Shown here: positions 18,761-28,276 of the stretch, in pieces
Numbering within the stretch: the first letter of the stretch is position 1
How the letters are laid out: each line of letters starts with the position of its first letter
Origin: Mesorhizobium sp. B2-1-8
Lineage (GTDB): Bacteria > Pseudomonadota > Alphaproteobacteria > Rhizobiales > Rhizobiaceae
Assembly (NCBI RefSeq): GCF_006442545.2
Contig: NZ_CP083952.1
Location: 5,557,501-5,621,500, forward strand
DNA: 64,000 nucleotides
Direction of reading: 5' to 3'
Translations under genes and position numbers: made by a program
Notes under the pieces: model-generated
Seen by the model: the letters and a program-made list of their open reading frames with translations, nothing else
What the model was told of the DNA's origin: nothing
The model's database searches: none

Positions 18761-19720
18761 GTGAACTATCTCTTGCGACGGCTGGCGACGTTTCCTCTCG
18801 TCCTGCTTGGCGTGTCCATCCTGGTCTTCGTGGCGATCCGGATGGTGCCCGGCGATTCGATCACGGCGATGCTGGGCACCGAGGCCGGCCTGCTGACGCC
18901 GGTACAACGCGATTCACTCGCCGCCTATTTCGGCATCGACCAACCCTGGTTCGTTCAATACTGGCGCTGGATCGGCGGCATCCTGCACGGCAATTTCGGC
19001 ATCTCCGTCACCTATGGCCGGCCCGTTCTCGACGTCATCATCGAGCGCTTCCCGCTGACGCTGGAGCTCGCCCTCCTGTCGATGATCATCGCGCTTGCCG
19101 TCGGCATGCCAGCGGGCATCTATGCCGCCACGCACAATGAAAAGCCGTCCGACCTCGGGGTGCGCGTCGTCGCCATGATCGGCCAGTCGACGCCGAGTTT
19201 CGTGCTTGGGCTCCTGATCATCTACACGCTGTCGGCCGGCTTCGGCGTGCTGCCGGCGATGGGCGAGTTCACACCGCTCTGGCAGGATCCATTGCGCAAC
19301 CTCAGCCAGCTGATCCTGCCAGCCATCACGCTCGGCTTTGCCTTCGCGGCGTCGGTCACCCGCATAGCGCGCTCGGCGATGCTCGACGTGTTGAGCGACG
19401 ATTATGTGCGCACGGCCCGCAGCAAGGGCGCTTCGGCGCGCAGCGTCATCTGGCGGCATGCTTTGCCCAACGCGCTGATCCCGGTGGTGACGCTGAGCGG
19501 CATCGAGTTCGGCTATCTCTTGGGCGGCGCCGTCATCGTCGAGCAGATCTACGCCCTGCCCGGCCTCGGACGCATGGTGCTCGACGCCATCCTGCAGCGC
19601 GACTATGCGCTGGTGCAGGGAAGCGTGCTGTTCATCGCCTTCAACTTCATGATCGTCAATCTCCTGGTCGACCTCGCCTATGTCGCGCTCGATCCTCGCA
19701 TCCGGCTGGGGGAACAGTGA
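18761..19720 (+). CDS. Oligopeptide-type ABC transporter permease (DppB type)
   Basis: This 319-residue inner-membrane permease of the DppB/OppB type has a first helix at about residues 9-30, the conserved DQPWFVQYWRWI periplasmic stretch near 60, and the inner-membrane signature ARSKGASARSVIWRHALPNALIP near residue 217. It forms the pore with the following DppC-type protein. The start is GTG 18761, with GAGAGGT upstream. The stop overlaps the ATG of the next gene by one base. It belongs to the importer placed among cell-wall-sugar genes. Confidence 0.92.
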   Translation: MNYLLRRLATFPLVLLGVSILVFVAIRMVPGDSITAMLGTEAGLLTPVQRDSLAAYFGIDQPWFVQYWRWIGGILHGNFGISVTYGRPVLDVIIERFPLTLELALLSMIIALAVGMPAGIYAATHNEKPSDLGVRVVAMIGQSTPSFVLGLLIIYTLSAGFGVLPAMGEFTPLWQDPLRNLSQLILPAITLGFAFAASVTRIARSAMLDVLSDDYVRTARSKGASARSVIWRHALPNALIPVVTLSGIEFGYLLGGAVIVEQIYALPGLGRMVLDAILQRDYALVQGSVLFIAFNFMIVNLLVDLAYVALDPRIRLGEQ

Positions 19721-20559
19721 TGCGCATCCTGCGCGCGATCTTCGGCCATGGAAGCGGCCGCATCGGCGGCATCATCGTATGCGTCTATCTGCTGCTCGCC
19801 ATCCTTGGCCTGCTGGGGCTGACGCCGCACAATCCGATCACGCAATACCGTATCGACCGGCTGCACGCGCCCAGCGCCGCCTACTGGATGGGCACCGACC
19901 TGTTCGGCCGCGATGTCGCCAGCCGCCTGATGGCGGGCATCGGCCAGTCCTTTACGGTCGCCTTCTTCTCGGTGGCGTTCGCGTCCCTTGCCGGAACGGT
20001 CCTGGGGCTCGCCGCCGCCTGGCTCGGGCGCCGCTGGGACGGCGTCGTGATGCGCATCATGGACGTGCTGCTGGCTTTCCCGGCGATCCTTCTGGCGCTG
20101 CTCATCGTCACCGTCGCCGGGCCGGGCACATGGACCAGCGTGGTGGCCATCGGCATCGTCTACACGCCGATCTTTACCCGCGTCGTGCGCGGCCCAGCCC
20201 TGTCGCTCAAGGCACGCGAATTCGTCGACGCCGCGCGCACCTTCGGCAGCAGTGCGAGCTATATCGTCACGCGCCACCTGCTGCTCAACCTCGTGGCGCC
20301 GCTGACTGTGCAGGTGACGCTGGCGCTGGCCTGGGCGCTGCTGACGGAAGCCGGCTTGAGTTTTCTCGGGCTGGGCACTCAACCGCCTGCCGCCTCGCTC
20401 GGCCTGATGCTGAGCGATAGCCGCAATTTGATGGAGACGGCGCCCTGGCTGATGATCTTCCCAGGTCTGGCGATCATGATCAGCATCCTCGGCTTCAACC
20501 TGCTGGGTGACGCCTTGCGCGACATCCTCGACCCGAGGATGCGGAGAGCGTTCGCATGA
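19720..20559 (+). CDS. Oligopeptide-type ABC transporter permease (DppC type)
   Basis: This 279-residue inner-membrane permease of the DppC/OppC type has an early helix at about residues 13-34, the DLFGRDVASRLMAG motif that follows it, and the cytoplasmic loop VDAARTFGSSASYIVTRHLLLN that contacts the ATPase. Its C-terminus (NLLGDALRDILDPRMRR) is typical of the family. ATG 19720 overlaps the previous stop, and its own stop overlaps the following ATG, so the three membrane and ATPase genes are coupled. Confidence 0.92.
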   Translation: MRILRAIFGHGSGRIGGIIVCVYLLLAILGLLGLTPHNPITQYRIDRLHAPSAAYWMGTDLFGRDVASRLMAGIGQSFTVAFFSVAFASLAGTVLGLAAAWLGRRWDGVVMRIMDVLLAFPAILLALLIVTVAGPGTWTSVVAIGIVYTPIFTRVVRGPALSLKAREFVDAARTFGSSASYIVTRHLLLNLVAPLTVQVTLALAWALLTEAGLSFLGLGTQPPAASLGLMLSDSRNLMETAPWLMIFPGLAIMISILGFNLLGDALRDILDPRMRRAFA

Positions 20560-22304
20560 CCCCGCTGCTGTCGGTCTCGGATCTGCGCGTCGGCTTCGGC
20601 CGCAATCCCAAGGCCAATGAAGTGGTGCGCGGCGTCGGTTTCGATATCGCCGACGGCGAGACGCTGGCCATTGTCGGCGAAAGCGGCTCGGGCAAATCGG
20701 TGACCGCGCTGTCGATCAACCGGCTCGTCGATTTCGGCGGCGGCCGCATCACCGGCGGTTCGATGAAGCTCAAGCGGGCCGATGGGACCATCTTCGAGTT
20801 GGCGGCCGCGACCGAGGCGCAACTCACCGGCATTCGCGGCGCCGAGATCGGCATGATCTTCCAGGAGCCGATGACATCGCTCAACCCGGTGCTGACCATC
20901 GGCACCCAGATCGAGGAATCGTTCCGCCTGCATCGCGGGCTGACAGGCCGGCAAGCCACGGCGGCAGCCAGGGACGCGCTCGACCGCGTGCGCATTCCCG
21001 ATGCCGCGCGACGGCTGAAATACACACCCAACCAGCTGTCCGGCGGCATGCTGCAGCGGGTGATGATCGCCATTGCGCTCGCCTGCAATCCGCGCGTGCT
21101 GATCGCCGACGAGCCGACGACGGCTCTCGATGTGACGGTGCAGGCGCAGATCATGGCGCTGCTGGCCGAACTCAAGCGCGAAAGCGGCATGTCGATGATC
21201 TTCATCACGCACGATATCGGCCTAGTCGCCGGCATCGCCGACAAGGTGATGGTGATGCAGAACGGCCAGGCCGTCGAACAGGGCGAGCTGAACCAGATCC
21301 TCGACAGCCCCCAGCATCCCTACACGCAGCATCTGCTGCAGGACGTGCCGCATTTCGCCAGCGGCCGGGCGACACGCGCGGACGGGCAGCGCGACAAGGG
21401 TGCGAACACGCAACCGGCGTTGACGATCGATGGTCTCGTGGTGCGGTTTCCGCTCAAGAGCAATTTCTTCAGCCGTGCCACCGGCGCGGTGCATGCCGTC
21501 GACGGTGTCGATTTCGATCTGATGCAAGGCGAGACGCTGGCCATCGTCGGCGAAAGCGGCTCGGGTAAATCCACCACCGCCAAGGCGGTTCTCGGGCTGG
21601 TGCGATCGACGCGCGGCAGCTTCTCGGTTGGCCGCCGAATGGCGTCGCCGGAGCGCGGCGCCAAACCCGTGCAGATGGTGTTCCAGAACCCCTACGCTTC
21701 GCTCAACCCGAGGCTGGCCATCGAAAGCATCCTGGCCGAACCGGTGATCGCCACCGGCGGGCGGGTGGATGCCGAAACCCGGGCCAGGATGGCGAGCCTC
21801 CTCGAACGCGTCGGCCTGCCCAGGAACAGCCTCGAGCGCTATCCGCATGAATTCTCCGGCGGCCAGCGGCAAAGGCTGTGCATCGCCCGCGCGCTGATGC
21901 TCAACCCGTCCGTCGTCGTTCTCGATGAAGCGGTGTCAGCGCTCGATGTCTCGGTGCAGGCCAAAGTGCTGGAGCTGCTGGTCGACCTGCAGCGCGAGTT
22001 TGGGCTGGCCTATCTGTTCATCTCGCACGACATGGCGGTGGTCGAACGGATCGCGCACCGCATCGCCGTCATCTATGCCGGCCAGATCGTCGAGATCGGC
22101 GACGCGCAATCCGTGCTGTCGAAGCCGAGGCATTCCTACACGAAGAAGCTGATCGCCGCCGTTCCGACCATCGACCGGCGGCACGAGCATTTCGAGATCG
22201 ACACGCGCCAGGTGCCGTCGCTGGTCAGGCCGCAAGGGTTTGAACCGGCGCCGGCGAAATGGGAGCGGTTTGGCGGGGATCATATGGCGAGGGTGGAGGC
22301 GTGA
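20556..22304 (+). CDS. Oligopeptide-type ABC transporter ATPase, two fused nucleotide-binding domains (DppD-DppF fusion)
   Basis: This 582-residue cytoplasmic ATPase contains two complete ABC domains in one chain. Domain 1 has Walker [11 protein letters not shown] (about 41-50), signature LSGGMLQR and Walker [10 protein letters not shown]. Domain 2 has Walker [11 protein letters not shown] (about 331-340), signature FSGGQRQR and Walker [13 protein letters not shown]. Each domain ends with the peptide-transporter C-terminal extension. One fused protein replaces the usual DppD and DppF pair, as seen in other alphaproteobacterial importers such as YejF. Its ATG overlaps the permease stop. An intergenic palindromic element follows it. 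Confidence 0.93.
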   Translation: MTPLLSVSDLRVGFGRNPKANEVVRGVGFDIADGETLAIVGESGSGKSVTALSINRLVDFGGGRITGGSMKLKRADGTIFELAAATEAQLTGIRGAEIGMIFQEPMTSLNPVLTIGTQIEESFRLHRGLTGRQATAAARDALDRVRIPDAARRLKYTPNQLSGGMLQRVMIAIALACNPRVLIADEPTTALDVTVQAQIMALLAELKRESGMSMIFITHDIGLVAGIADKVMVMQNGQAVEQGELNQILDSPQHPYTQHLLQDVPHFASGRATRADGQRDKGANTQPALTIDGLVVRFPLKSNFFSRATGAVHAVDGVDFDLMQGETLAIVGESGSGKSTTAKAVLGLVRSTRGSFSVGRRMASPERGAKPVQMVFQNPYASLNPRLAIESILAEPVIATGGRVDAETRARMASLLERVGLPRNSLERYPHEFSGGQRQRLCIARALMLNPSVVVLDEAVSALDVSVQAKVLELLVDLQREFGLAYLFISHDMAVVERIAHRIAVIYAGQIVEIGDAQSVLSKPRHSYTKKLIAAVPTIDRRHEHFEIDTRQVPSLVRPQGFEPAPAKWERFGGDHMARVEA

Positions 22305-22339
22305 TGGCCTTGGGATATGCAAGGTCGGCGGGACAGCGC

Positions 22340-22385
22340 CCCCCTCTGTCCTGCCGGACATCTCCCCCACAAGGGGGGAGATTGG
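22340..22385 (+). repeat. Left arm of a 46-bp intergenic inverted repeat
   Basis: This arm begins CCCCCTCTGTCCTGCCGG and ends GGGGGGAGATTGG. It matches the reverse complement of 22445-22490 at 44 of 46 positions. Each arm also folds on itself (CTCCCCC against GGGGGAG). The pair, with a 59-bp core, is a MITE-like palindromic element of the kind common between genes in Rhizobiales. Confidence 0.85.
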
Positions 22386-22444
22386 ATGTCATCGCGGCTT
22401 TCGCCAATCTCCAACGTTGTAAAAAGAGCGGGGCGCCAAAACTG

Positions 22445-22490
22445 CCAATCTCCCCCCACGTGGGGGAGATGTCCGGCAGGACAGAGGGGG
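22445..22490 (-). repeat. Right arm of the 46-bp intergenic inverted repeat
   Basis: This is the partner of 22340-22385. The only differences are two bases in the small inner loop (ACGT here, ACAA in the left arm). The element lies inside the importer/serine-hydrolase transcription unit, 37 bp before the TTG start of the next gene. A transcript would form a large hairpin there. Confidence 0.85.
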
Positions 22491-22527
22491 CCGCCGTAGA
22501 GCGCTACTTCTCCGAAGGAGGCTGGCA

Positions 22528-23532
22528 TTGAGTAGCCTCCCCCAGATCTTCGACCGCGCATTCGCGCCCTTAGCAACGGCAGTAACCGCCAGCCGCATCC
22601 CCGGCGGCGTGCTCGGCATTGTCAGCCGTGATGGCGACCGCATCGTCCGCGCGATCGGCTCTGCGCAGCTCGTGCCGGAGCCGCGGCCGATGCAGGAAAA
22701 CACCTGGTTCGACCTGGCGTCCCTGACCAAGGTGATCTTCACCACGCCACGCATCCTGGCGCTGGCGCAGGACGGCATCATCGATCTCGACGCGCCGCTG
22801 ACCTCGGTACTCCCCGACCTTCGCCAGTATGACGCGAACGCCTGGGAGCGGACAGTGACCTTCCGCCAGTGCCTCGGCCACCAGACGCCCTTCCCGGCTG
22901 TCGAACCGATCTACACCTATGGACGCGACCCCGAACTGCTGCGCGCCTTCATCCTGCAGCGGGAATGGCGGGCGCGCGACCCCGTCTATTCCGACATCAG
23001 CTTCATCCTGCTCGGCTTTGCGCTGGAGCGGCTGTCGGGCAAGAGCATCCGCGCCATGGAGCCCGGCCCGGGTTTTGCCTGGTCCACGGAACCCGATGCC
23101 GCCGCCGCGACCGAGGACTGCACCTGGCGCCACCGCGTGCTGTCCGGCGAGGTCCACGACGACAATTGCTCGGCGCTGCAAGGTGCTGGGCACGCCGGGC
23201 TGTTCGGCACGGCCGCTTCGGTGCTCGATTTCGCCCAGCGACTGCTGGACGGAACGGGCGCATCCGGACAATCGATCGCGCTGATGCGCACGCCCCTGTC
23301 CGCCACCCGAACCCATGGCTGGGAGCGACCTCACGAAGGCTGGTCCGGCGGTGCGTTATGCAGTCAGGGAACGATCGGCCATACCGGTTTTACCGGCACC
23401 GGACTGTGGATAGACTTCGACAAGGGCAAGGCGTGGACCTTGCTCACCAACCGCATCCATCCGACACGTCATTTCGACAGCGGTATCGTCCTGCTGCGGC
23501 AGGCGGTCGGCGATCTCATCAACAGGGGCTAG
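22528..23532 (+). CDS. Serine hydrolase, class C beta-lactamase / DD-peptidase-like family
   Basis: This 334-residue enzyme has the penicillin-binding fold. The nucleophile motif SLTK is at about residues 65-68, the YxN-type motif is YSD (about 154-156), and the KTG-type motif is HTG (about 285-287). Relatives include esterases, D-aminopeptidases and DD-carboxypeptidases acting on peptide side chains. No obvious signal peptide is present, so it may be cytoplasmic. Next to anmK and the importer, a role in trimming murein-derived molecules is plausible but inferred. The start is TTG 22528 with a strong AAGGAGG 8 bp upstream. Confidence 0.85.
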   Translation: MSSLPQIFDRAFAPLATAVTASRIPGGVLGIVSRDGDRIVRAIGSAQLVPEPRPMQENTWFDLASLTKVIFTTPRILALAQDGIIDLDAPLTSVLPDLRQYDANAWERTVTFRQCLGHQTPFPAVEPIYTYGRDPELLRAFILQREWRARDPVYSDISFILLGFALERLSGKSIRAMEPGPGFAWSTEPDAAAATEDCTWRHRVLSGEVHDDNCSALQGAGHAGLFGTAASVLDFAQRLLDGTGASGQSIALMRTPLSATRTHGWERPHEGWSGGALCSQGTIGHTGFTGTGLWIDFDKGKAWTLLTNRIHPTRHFDSGIVLLRQAVGDLINRG

Positions 23533-23541
23533 GGATAGACC

Positions 23542-24657
23542 ATGGAACCAATCTGGGCCGTCGGCCTGATGACCGGCACCGTGCTTGACGGCAACATCGA
23601 CGTGGCGCTGATCAAGACCGATGGCGAGCGGATCGAGGATTTCGGCACCTACCGGCTGATGCCCTATCCCCCGTCGATCCGCTCCTTGCTGGAGGAGACG
23701 CTGACAGCGGCCAGAGCCTGGAATTTTGTCGGACCCGAACCGGCGATCTTTCGCAAGGCGGAAGAGGCTCTGACGCGTGCGCAGTCGGCAGCAGTGAAGG
23801 AACTCGTCGAAGGATACGGCATGACAATGGCTGATGTCGGCGTCATCGGCTTTCACGGCCAGACCGTGCTGCACCGCGCGCCGCAGGTCGGGCGGCTCGG
23901 CCAGACCCGCCAGCTTGGTGACGGCGAGCTGATGCATGCGATATTGGGCACCAAGGTTGCCTATGATTTCCGTTCGGCCGACATGCGCGCCGGCGGACAA
24001 GGCGCGCCATTGGCCGCCGCCTATCACACCGCGCTGATGCGCAGCGCCGGCGCCAGTGGCGAGGTGGCCGTGCTCAATCTCGGCGGCGTCGCCAACATCA
24101 CCTGGTGGGACGGCGCCGACAATGTCATCGCCTTCGATACCGGCCCCGCCAACGCGCCGCTCAACGACTTCATCAAGTCGAAAGGGCTTGGCGAAATGGA
24201 CCGCGACGGCGCGCTTGGCCGCGCGGGAACGGTCGACGAAGCCCGGCTCGCCAAGCTGTTGCAGCATCCCTATCTGACCAAGGCCTACCCGAAATCGCTC
24301 GACCGTTTCGACTTCGGCGCGGCCATGGCCGATGGCCTGAGCGCCGAGGATGGAGCGGCCCTGCTTACCGCCTTCACCGCGTCGGCTGTCGGCAAGGCGC
24401 TCGACCTTCTGCCAAGCCGGCCGAAGAAGCTGGTGGTCAGCGGCGGCGGCCGCCACAACCCGACGATGATGGCCATGCTGGCCAGCCGCGCCGGCGTCGA
24501 GGTGGTGCTGGCCGAAAGCCTCGGCTGGAGTGGCGACGCGGTGGAGGCGGAGTGCTTTGCCTTCCTCGCGGTGCGCGTGCTGCGCGGCCTGCCGATCAGT
24601 TTTCCAAGCACGACCGGCGCACCGCAGCCGATGCGCGGCGGAAAGCTGGCTGGCTGA
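23542..24657 (+). CDS. anmK: Anhydro-N-acetylmuramic acid kinase
   Basis: This 371-residue cytoplasmic kinase opens the 1,6-anhydro ring and phosphorylates anhydroMurNAc to MurNAc-6-phosphate, the substrate of MurQ. It has the N-terminal phosphate loop [16 protein letters not shown] (usual form GLMSGTSLDG), [12 protein letters not shown] near residue 111, NLGGVANIT, the [13 protein letters not shown] stretch, and [14 protein letters not shown] near the C-terminus. The length fits the family (about 370). It follows the serine hydrolase by 9 bp. Its presence completes the route from imported anhydroMurNAc to GlcNAc-6-phosphate. Confidence 0.95.
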   Translation: MEPIWAVGLMTGTVLDGNIDVALIKTDGERIEDFGTYRLMPYPPSIRSLLEETLTAARAWNFVGPEPAIFRKAEEALTRAQSAAVKELVEGYGMTMADVGVIGFHGQTVLHRAPQVGRLGQTRQLGDGELMHAILGTKVAYDFRSADMRAGGQGAPLAAAYHTALMRSAGASGEVAVLNLGGVANITWWDGADNVIAFDTGPANAPLNDFIKSKGLGEMDRDGALGRAGTVDEARLAKLLQHPYLTKAYPKSLDRFDFGAAMADGLSAEDGAALLTAFTASAVGKALDLLPSRPKKLVVSGGGRHNPTMMAMLASRAGVEVVLAESLGWSGDAVEAECFAFLAVRVLRGLPISFPSTTGAPQPMRGGKLAG

Positions 24658-25086
24658 TCAACCGGTCGGCAGCGTCTTCCGCAAGAAGATGCGGCTGCGG
24701 CCGACAGGGAAATCGGCCAGCGTCCCAAAGGGTTGGTAGCCCTGCCGCTGATAGACCTTGGCGGCGTTGGGATTGAAAGTGTCGATCCAGGCATTTTGGC
24801 AGCCGCGCGCCACGGCTTCGCGTTCGGCCGCGTCCAGCATCTGGCCGGCCATGTGCTGGCCGCGCAGCCTTTCGTCGACCCACAGCCACTGCACGTAGAG
24901 CCAGCCCCAGGCAGTGTAGCCCGAAATGCCGGCGACCACCGCGCCGTCCTCGCCGCGCACGAATACGGCCAACGCCTTCCTTTCGGACGCGCCGACATCG
25001 GCGTCGTTGAACGCCGTCAGCCGTTCACTGAGAAAGGCGAGTTCTTCCGGCTGGGGATTTGCCGTCGTTTCGAGTGTCGTGTTCAT
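24658..25086 (-). CDS. GNAT-family N-acetyltransferase
   Basis: This 142-residue protein has the GNAT fold. Its central strand and acetyl-CoA loop are seen at LYVQWLWVDERLRGQHMAGQMLDAAEREA (about residues 63-91) and the C-terminal Tyr region is AAKVYQRQGYQPFG. The substrate is unknown. It is convergent with anmK, the stop codons being directly adjacent, and precedes dctD by 30 bp in the same direction as the sensor genes. It is probably an independent gene. Confidence 0.85.
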   Translation of the reverse strand: MNTTLETTANPQPEELAFLSERLTAFNDADVGASERKALAVFVRGEDGAVVAGISGYTAWGWLYVQWLWVDERLRGQHMAGQMLDAAEREAVARGCQNAWIDTFNPNAAKVYQRQGYQPFGTLADFPVGRSRIFLRKTLPTG

Positions 25087-25116
25087 GGCTCTTTCCGGAT
25101 TGCGCAGTTGGAAGCG

Positions 25117-26469
25117 TCAAGAGGGGCGGAAGTCGGAAGCGGCAATGCCGTAGCGCTTGAGCTTGTCGTAGAACGTCTTGCGCGGCACGCCGAGCGCGTC
25201 GATGGCGCCGCGTACATCGCCGCCATGATCGCGTAGCGCGTCGCGGATGAGCTGCGCCTCGTATTGCCCGACCCTTTCGGGCAGCGCGGCGGCAGACTCC
25301 GGCAGCCGATCGACTGCCCTGGCTTCGTCCTCAGGCCCAAGGCCGAGCGCGACGCGATCGGCGAAATGCGCGAGTTCGCGCACATTGCCCGGCCAGTCGT
25401 GCGACTGGAGATGATGGCTCACGGCTGCATTCGCCCTGGCGACAGGGCGGCCGAACCGTTCCACCGCCTTGCCGAGGAAATGGCCGAACAGCATCGCGAT
25501 ATCGCCGCGCCGCTCGCGTAGCGGGGGAATGCGCAGCGTCACCACGTTGAGGCGGAAATAGAGATCCTCGCGGAAATCGCCACGCTGGTCGGGCCGGCCG
25601 AGGTCGATCTTGGTCGCCGCGACGACCCGGAGATCGAGGCGCCGTGTCTCGTTCGAGCCGAGCGGGGTGAGGCTGCGCGTCTCCAGCACCCGCAAGAGCT
25701 TGACCTGCAGGGCCGGTGGCATGGATTCGATCTCGTCGAGAAACAGCGTGCCGCCGCTGGAGTGCTCTATCCGGCCGATCCGCCGCCGCTGCGCCCCGGT
25801 AAACGCGCCGGCCTCGTGGCCGAACAGCTCGCTTTCGATGACGGTTTCGGGCAGAGCGCCGCAGTTCAATGCGACGAAGGGCTTTGCGCGACGCCGGCCC
25901 CACCGATGCAGGAGGTCGGCCACCACTTCCTTGCCGGTTCCGGTCTCGCCTTCCACCAGCACGTCGACATCCATGTCGGCGATCTGGCGCAACGTCTCGC
26001 GCAAACGCCTCATGGCGGGCGCCTCGCCGATCAACGGCATGCCGTCGGCGGCAAGTGCCGCGGCGTCGCGCAGTCGCCGGTTTTCCATGACCAGCCGCCG
26101 CTTCTCCGATGCCCGTTTCAGCGCCTCGACCAGGCGCTCCCCCGCATAGGGTTTCGGGATGAAATCATAGACGCCGTCCTTGAGCGCGGCGACCGCAAGA
26201 TCGACATCGCCATGCCCGGTGACCAGGATCACCGGCAAGTCGGCGTCGACAGCCTTGATGCGGTCGAAGAGCTGCAGACCGTTCATGCCAGGCATGCGGA
26301 TATCGCTGACGACCACACCCTCGAAATCCTTGTCGACGACGCCAAGCGCCGCTTCGGCGGCGTCGAGCGCGATTACCGTGAAGCCGGCAAGTTCGAGCAG
26401 TTGCGTGGTGGCATGAAGCAGGTCGGCATCGTCGTCGACGAGCGCCACCAGCTCTGATCCCTGGGTCAT
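25117..26469 (-). CDS. dctD: C4-dicarboxylate response regulator DctD, sigma-54-dependent activator
   Basis: This 450-residue activator has three parts. The receiver domain has phospho-acceptor Asp near 56 ([10 protein letters not shown]) and a conserved Lys at PKPY. The AAA+ domain has Walker A GETGTGKE (about 174-181) and the sigma-54-contact loop GAFTGA (about 221-226). The Fis-type DNA-binding helix-turn-helix lies at the C-terminus ([21 protein letters not shown]). It activates dctA from the site at 28093-28110. Its ATG overlaps the dctB stop (ATGA), the usual coupled dctBD order. Confidence 0.93.
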   Translation of the reverse strand: MTQGSELVALVDDDADLLHATTQLLELAGFTVIALDAAEAALGVVDKDFEGVVVSDIRMPGMNGLQLFDRIKAVDADLPVILVTGHGDVDLAVAALKDGVYDFIPKPYAGERLVEALKRASEKRRLVMENRRLRDAAALAADGMPLIGEAPAMRRLRETLRQIADMDVDVLVEGETGTGKEVVADLLHRWGRRRAKPFVALNCGALPETVIESELFGHEAGAFTGAQRRRIGRIEHSSGGTLFLDEIESMPPALQVKLLRVLETRSLTPLGSNETRRLDLRVVAATKIDLGRPDQRGDFREDLYFRLNVVTLRIPPLRERRGDIAMLFGHFLGKAVERFGRPVARANAAVSHHLQSHDWPGNVRELAHFADRVALGLGPEDEARAVDRLPESAAALPERVGQYEAQLIRDALRDHGGDVRGAIDALGVPRKTFYDKLKRYGIAASDFRPS

Positions 26470-28045
26470 TCGATCCGCCTCAAGTCGATGGTGAAGGATG
26501 CGCCGCTGGCGGTGTCGGGGTCGAGCCGCAGCGTGCCGCCCAATTCCTGGGCGATCTCCTGCGAGATCACCAGGCCAAGCCCCTTCTCCTTGGTGGTCTG
26601 GAACGGCATGAACAGATTGCCGGCGGCTTCCGGCCCGAGGCCGGGCCCATTGTCGCGCACTGAAATCAGCACCCTGTCGCCACGTTCGGCGAGGTCGATC
26701 TCGATGCGGGGATCAGGCCGGTCCTTCATGGCGTCCAGGGCGTTCTGCAACAGGTTGACGAGGATCTGCTCCAGCCGGATGCGGCTTGCCATCACCAGTG
26801 GGGATGCGGTGCCGCGCGGCTTGACGATGGTGACGCCGGAATCGCGGATGCGGCCGGACAGAAGCGACAGCGCGCCCTCGATCGCCTCGCGCACCGGCAA
26901 GGGGGTTGCAGCAGTGCCGGGCCTGCGGGCAAAGCTGCGCAGCGTGCCGGTGATGGCACCGATGCGTTCGGTCATCGACACGATGGAGGTCAGATTGCCG
27001 CTCGCCGGTTCGGTCTTGCCGGCGTCGAGAAAGCGGCCGGCATTCTCGGCATAGGTGCGGATCGCGGCGACCGGCTGATTGATCTCGTGCGCCACGCCGG
27101 CGGCGATCTGGCCGAGGATGGAGAGCCGGTTGGCCTGGGCGAGATCGTCGCGCAGCCGGCGGACCTTGGCCTCGGCGTTTTCGCGCTCGACGATTTCGCC
27201 GGCAAGGGCCGTGTTCGATCGCGTCAATTCGGCCGTCCTTGTGCTGACCCGGCTCTCGAGTTCGGCATTCATGCGCGCCAGTGCCTCCTGCCGCAGCCGG
27301 CGTGTGCGACGGCGCCGCGTGAGCACGTAGGCAAGCAGCCCCATCAGCAGCAGCCCGAGCAGTGTCGTCAGGCGCGCCGTGTTGGCGGCGGCAGCCAGGG
27401 CGGCATCGGCGGGCGTCAGCAGCCACAGGCGCCAGCCGGGAACGGCATCGGGCAAGTCCTGCACCACCTCGACGAACCGGCGCGATTTTCCGGCTTCGTC
27501 GATTGTCGTCAGGCCGTCACCGGCGCCACGGCGTATCGGCAGAGGTTCGAAGGCGGCGTACAGTTGAAGCTGGTCATGCGCCGCGGCGGCGTCCGCGGCG
27601 GAGAGCGGCGCCAGCGCATGGAACCGCCAGTCGGGCTGGCTGGTGGCCAGAACGACGCCGACGCATCGCCGGCGATGGCCTTCAGCTTGGCGTCGAGAGC
27701 TGTTTCCTCGACCTTCCCGGCGCGGCGCAGCGCATCGCGCACCGCATCGTCGCGCGCCAGCACCAGCGGCACGAGACGCTGCTTTTCGATTTCGCCGGTC
27801 AGCGTTCCCGCCGCCAGCGGCAAGGCGGCCAGTGCCCCGGCGCGCAGGTTGCCGGCGGCCTGCCCCTCGGCGATGCGCCCGGCAATGGCGACCGCGCCGA
27901 CCAGCACCGCGAGCGCGATTGCTAGAAGCAGCCAACGGCCGCCGCGCAGGCGCGCTACCGCTTCGCGCAACAGGTCGCGACCGGCAAATCCTGGGGCTTC
28001 GCTATCGATGCGCTGTCGCGGCGTCGGCCCTCTCCTTCCCTGCAA
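26466..28045 (-). pseudogene. dctB: C4-dicarboxylate sensor kinase DctB, interrupted by a frameshift
   Basis: Two frames together encode a DctB-like histidine kinase. The upstream frame (about 28045 to 27660) holds the first membrane helix (WLLLAIALAVLVGAVAIAG) and the start of the periplasmic sensor. The downstream frame (about 27665 to 26466) holds the rest of the sensor, a second helix (LLGLLLMGLLAYVLT), the H-box GVAHEINQPVAAIRTY, the N-box LVNLLQNALDAM and the G-box VRDNGPGL. The frames join near 27657-27664, where one inserted base would restore GDA-x-GVVLATSQPDW. The cause may be true inactivation or sequence error. The N-terminus is uncertain: TTG 28045 is a guess, and no start has a good ribosome site. 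Confidence 0.8.
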
Positions 28046-28092
28046 GGCTTGGCCCCAGTCTAATGCGAAATTCCGCCAGGGCAAACAAGAGC

Positions 28093-28110
28093 TGTGCGGA
28101 AATCCGCACA
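28093..28110. promoter_or_regulatory. Upstream activator site for DctD
   Basis: TGTGCGGA-AA-TCCGCACA is a perfect 8-2-8 inverted repeat 63 bp upstream of the sigma-54 promoter of dctA. Its position and symmetry fit a DctD dimer site. Only one clear copy is seen; Sinorhizobium dctA has two. Confidence 0.8.
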
Positions 28111-28172
28111 AATCTCCGTCGAAAGCAGGGCAGGAACGGCTGAGACCCGGGAATTCCGGTCTTTCCGCCATC

Positions 28173-28188
28173 TGGCACAGCGCTTGCA
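28173..28188 (+). promoter_or_regulatory. Sigma-54 promoter of dctA
   Basis: TGGCAC-N5-TTGCA matches the sigma-54 consensus exactly, with GG at 28174-28175 and GC at 28186-28187. It lies 88 bp upstream of the dctA start and points toward it. Confidence 0.92.
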
Positions 28189-28276
28189 AAAGTCCTTGCA
28201 GCGGCGGGCGACCGGAACGCCGCGATGGGAGAAGTCACGCAGGGCGGGTTCCGTCCATCCGGCCAGGGAGAGTTCC

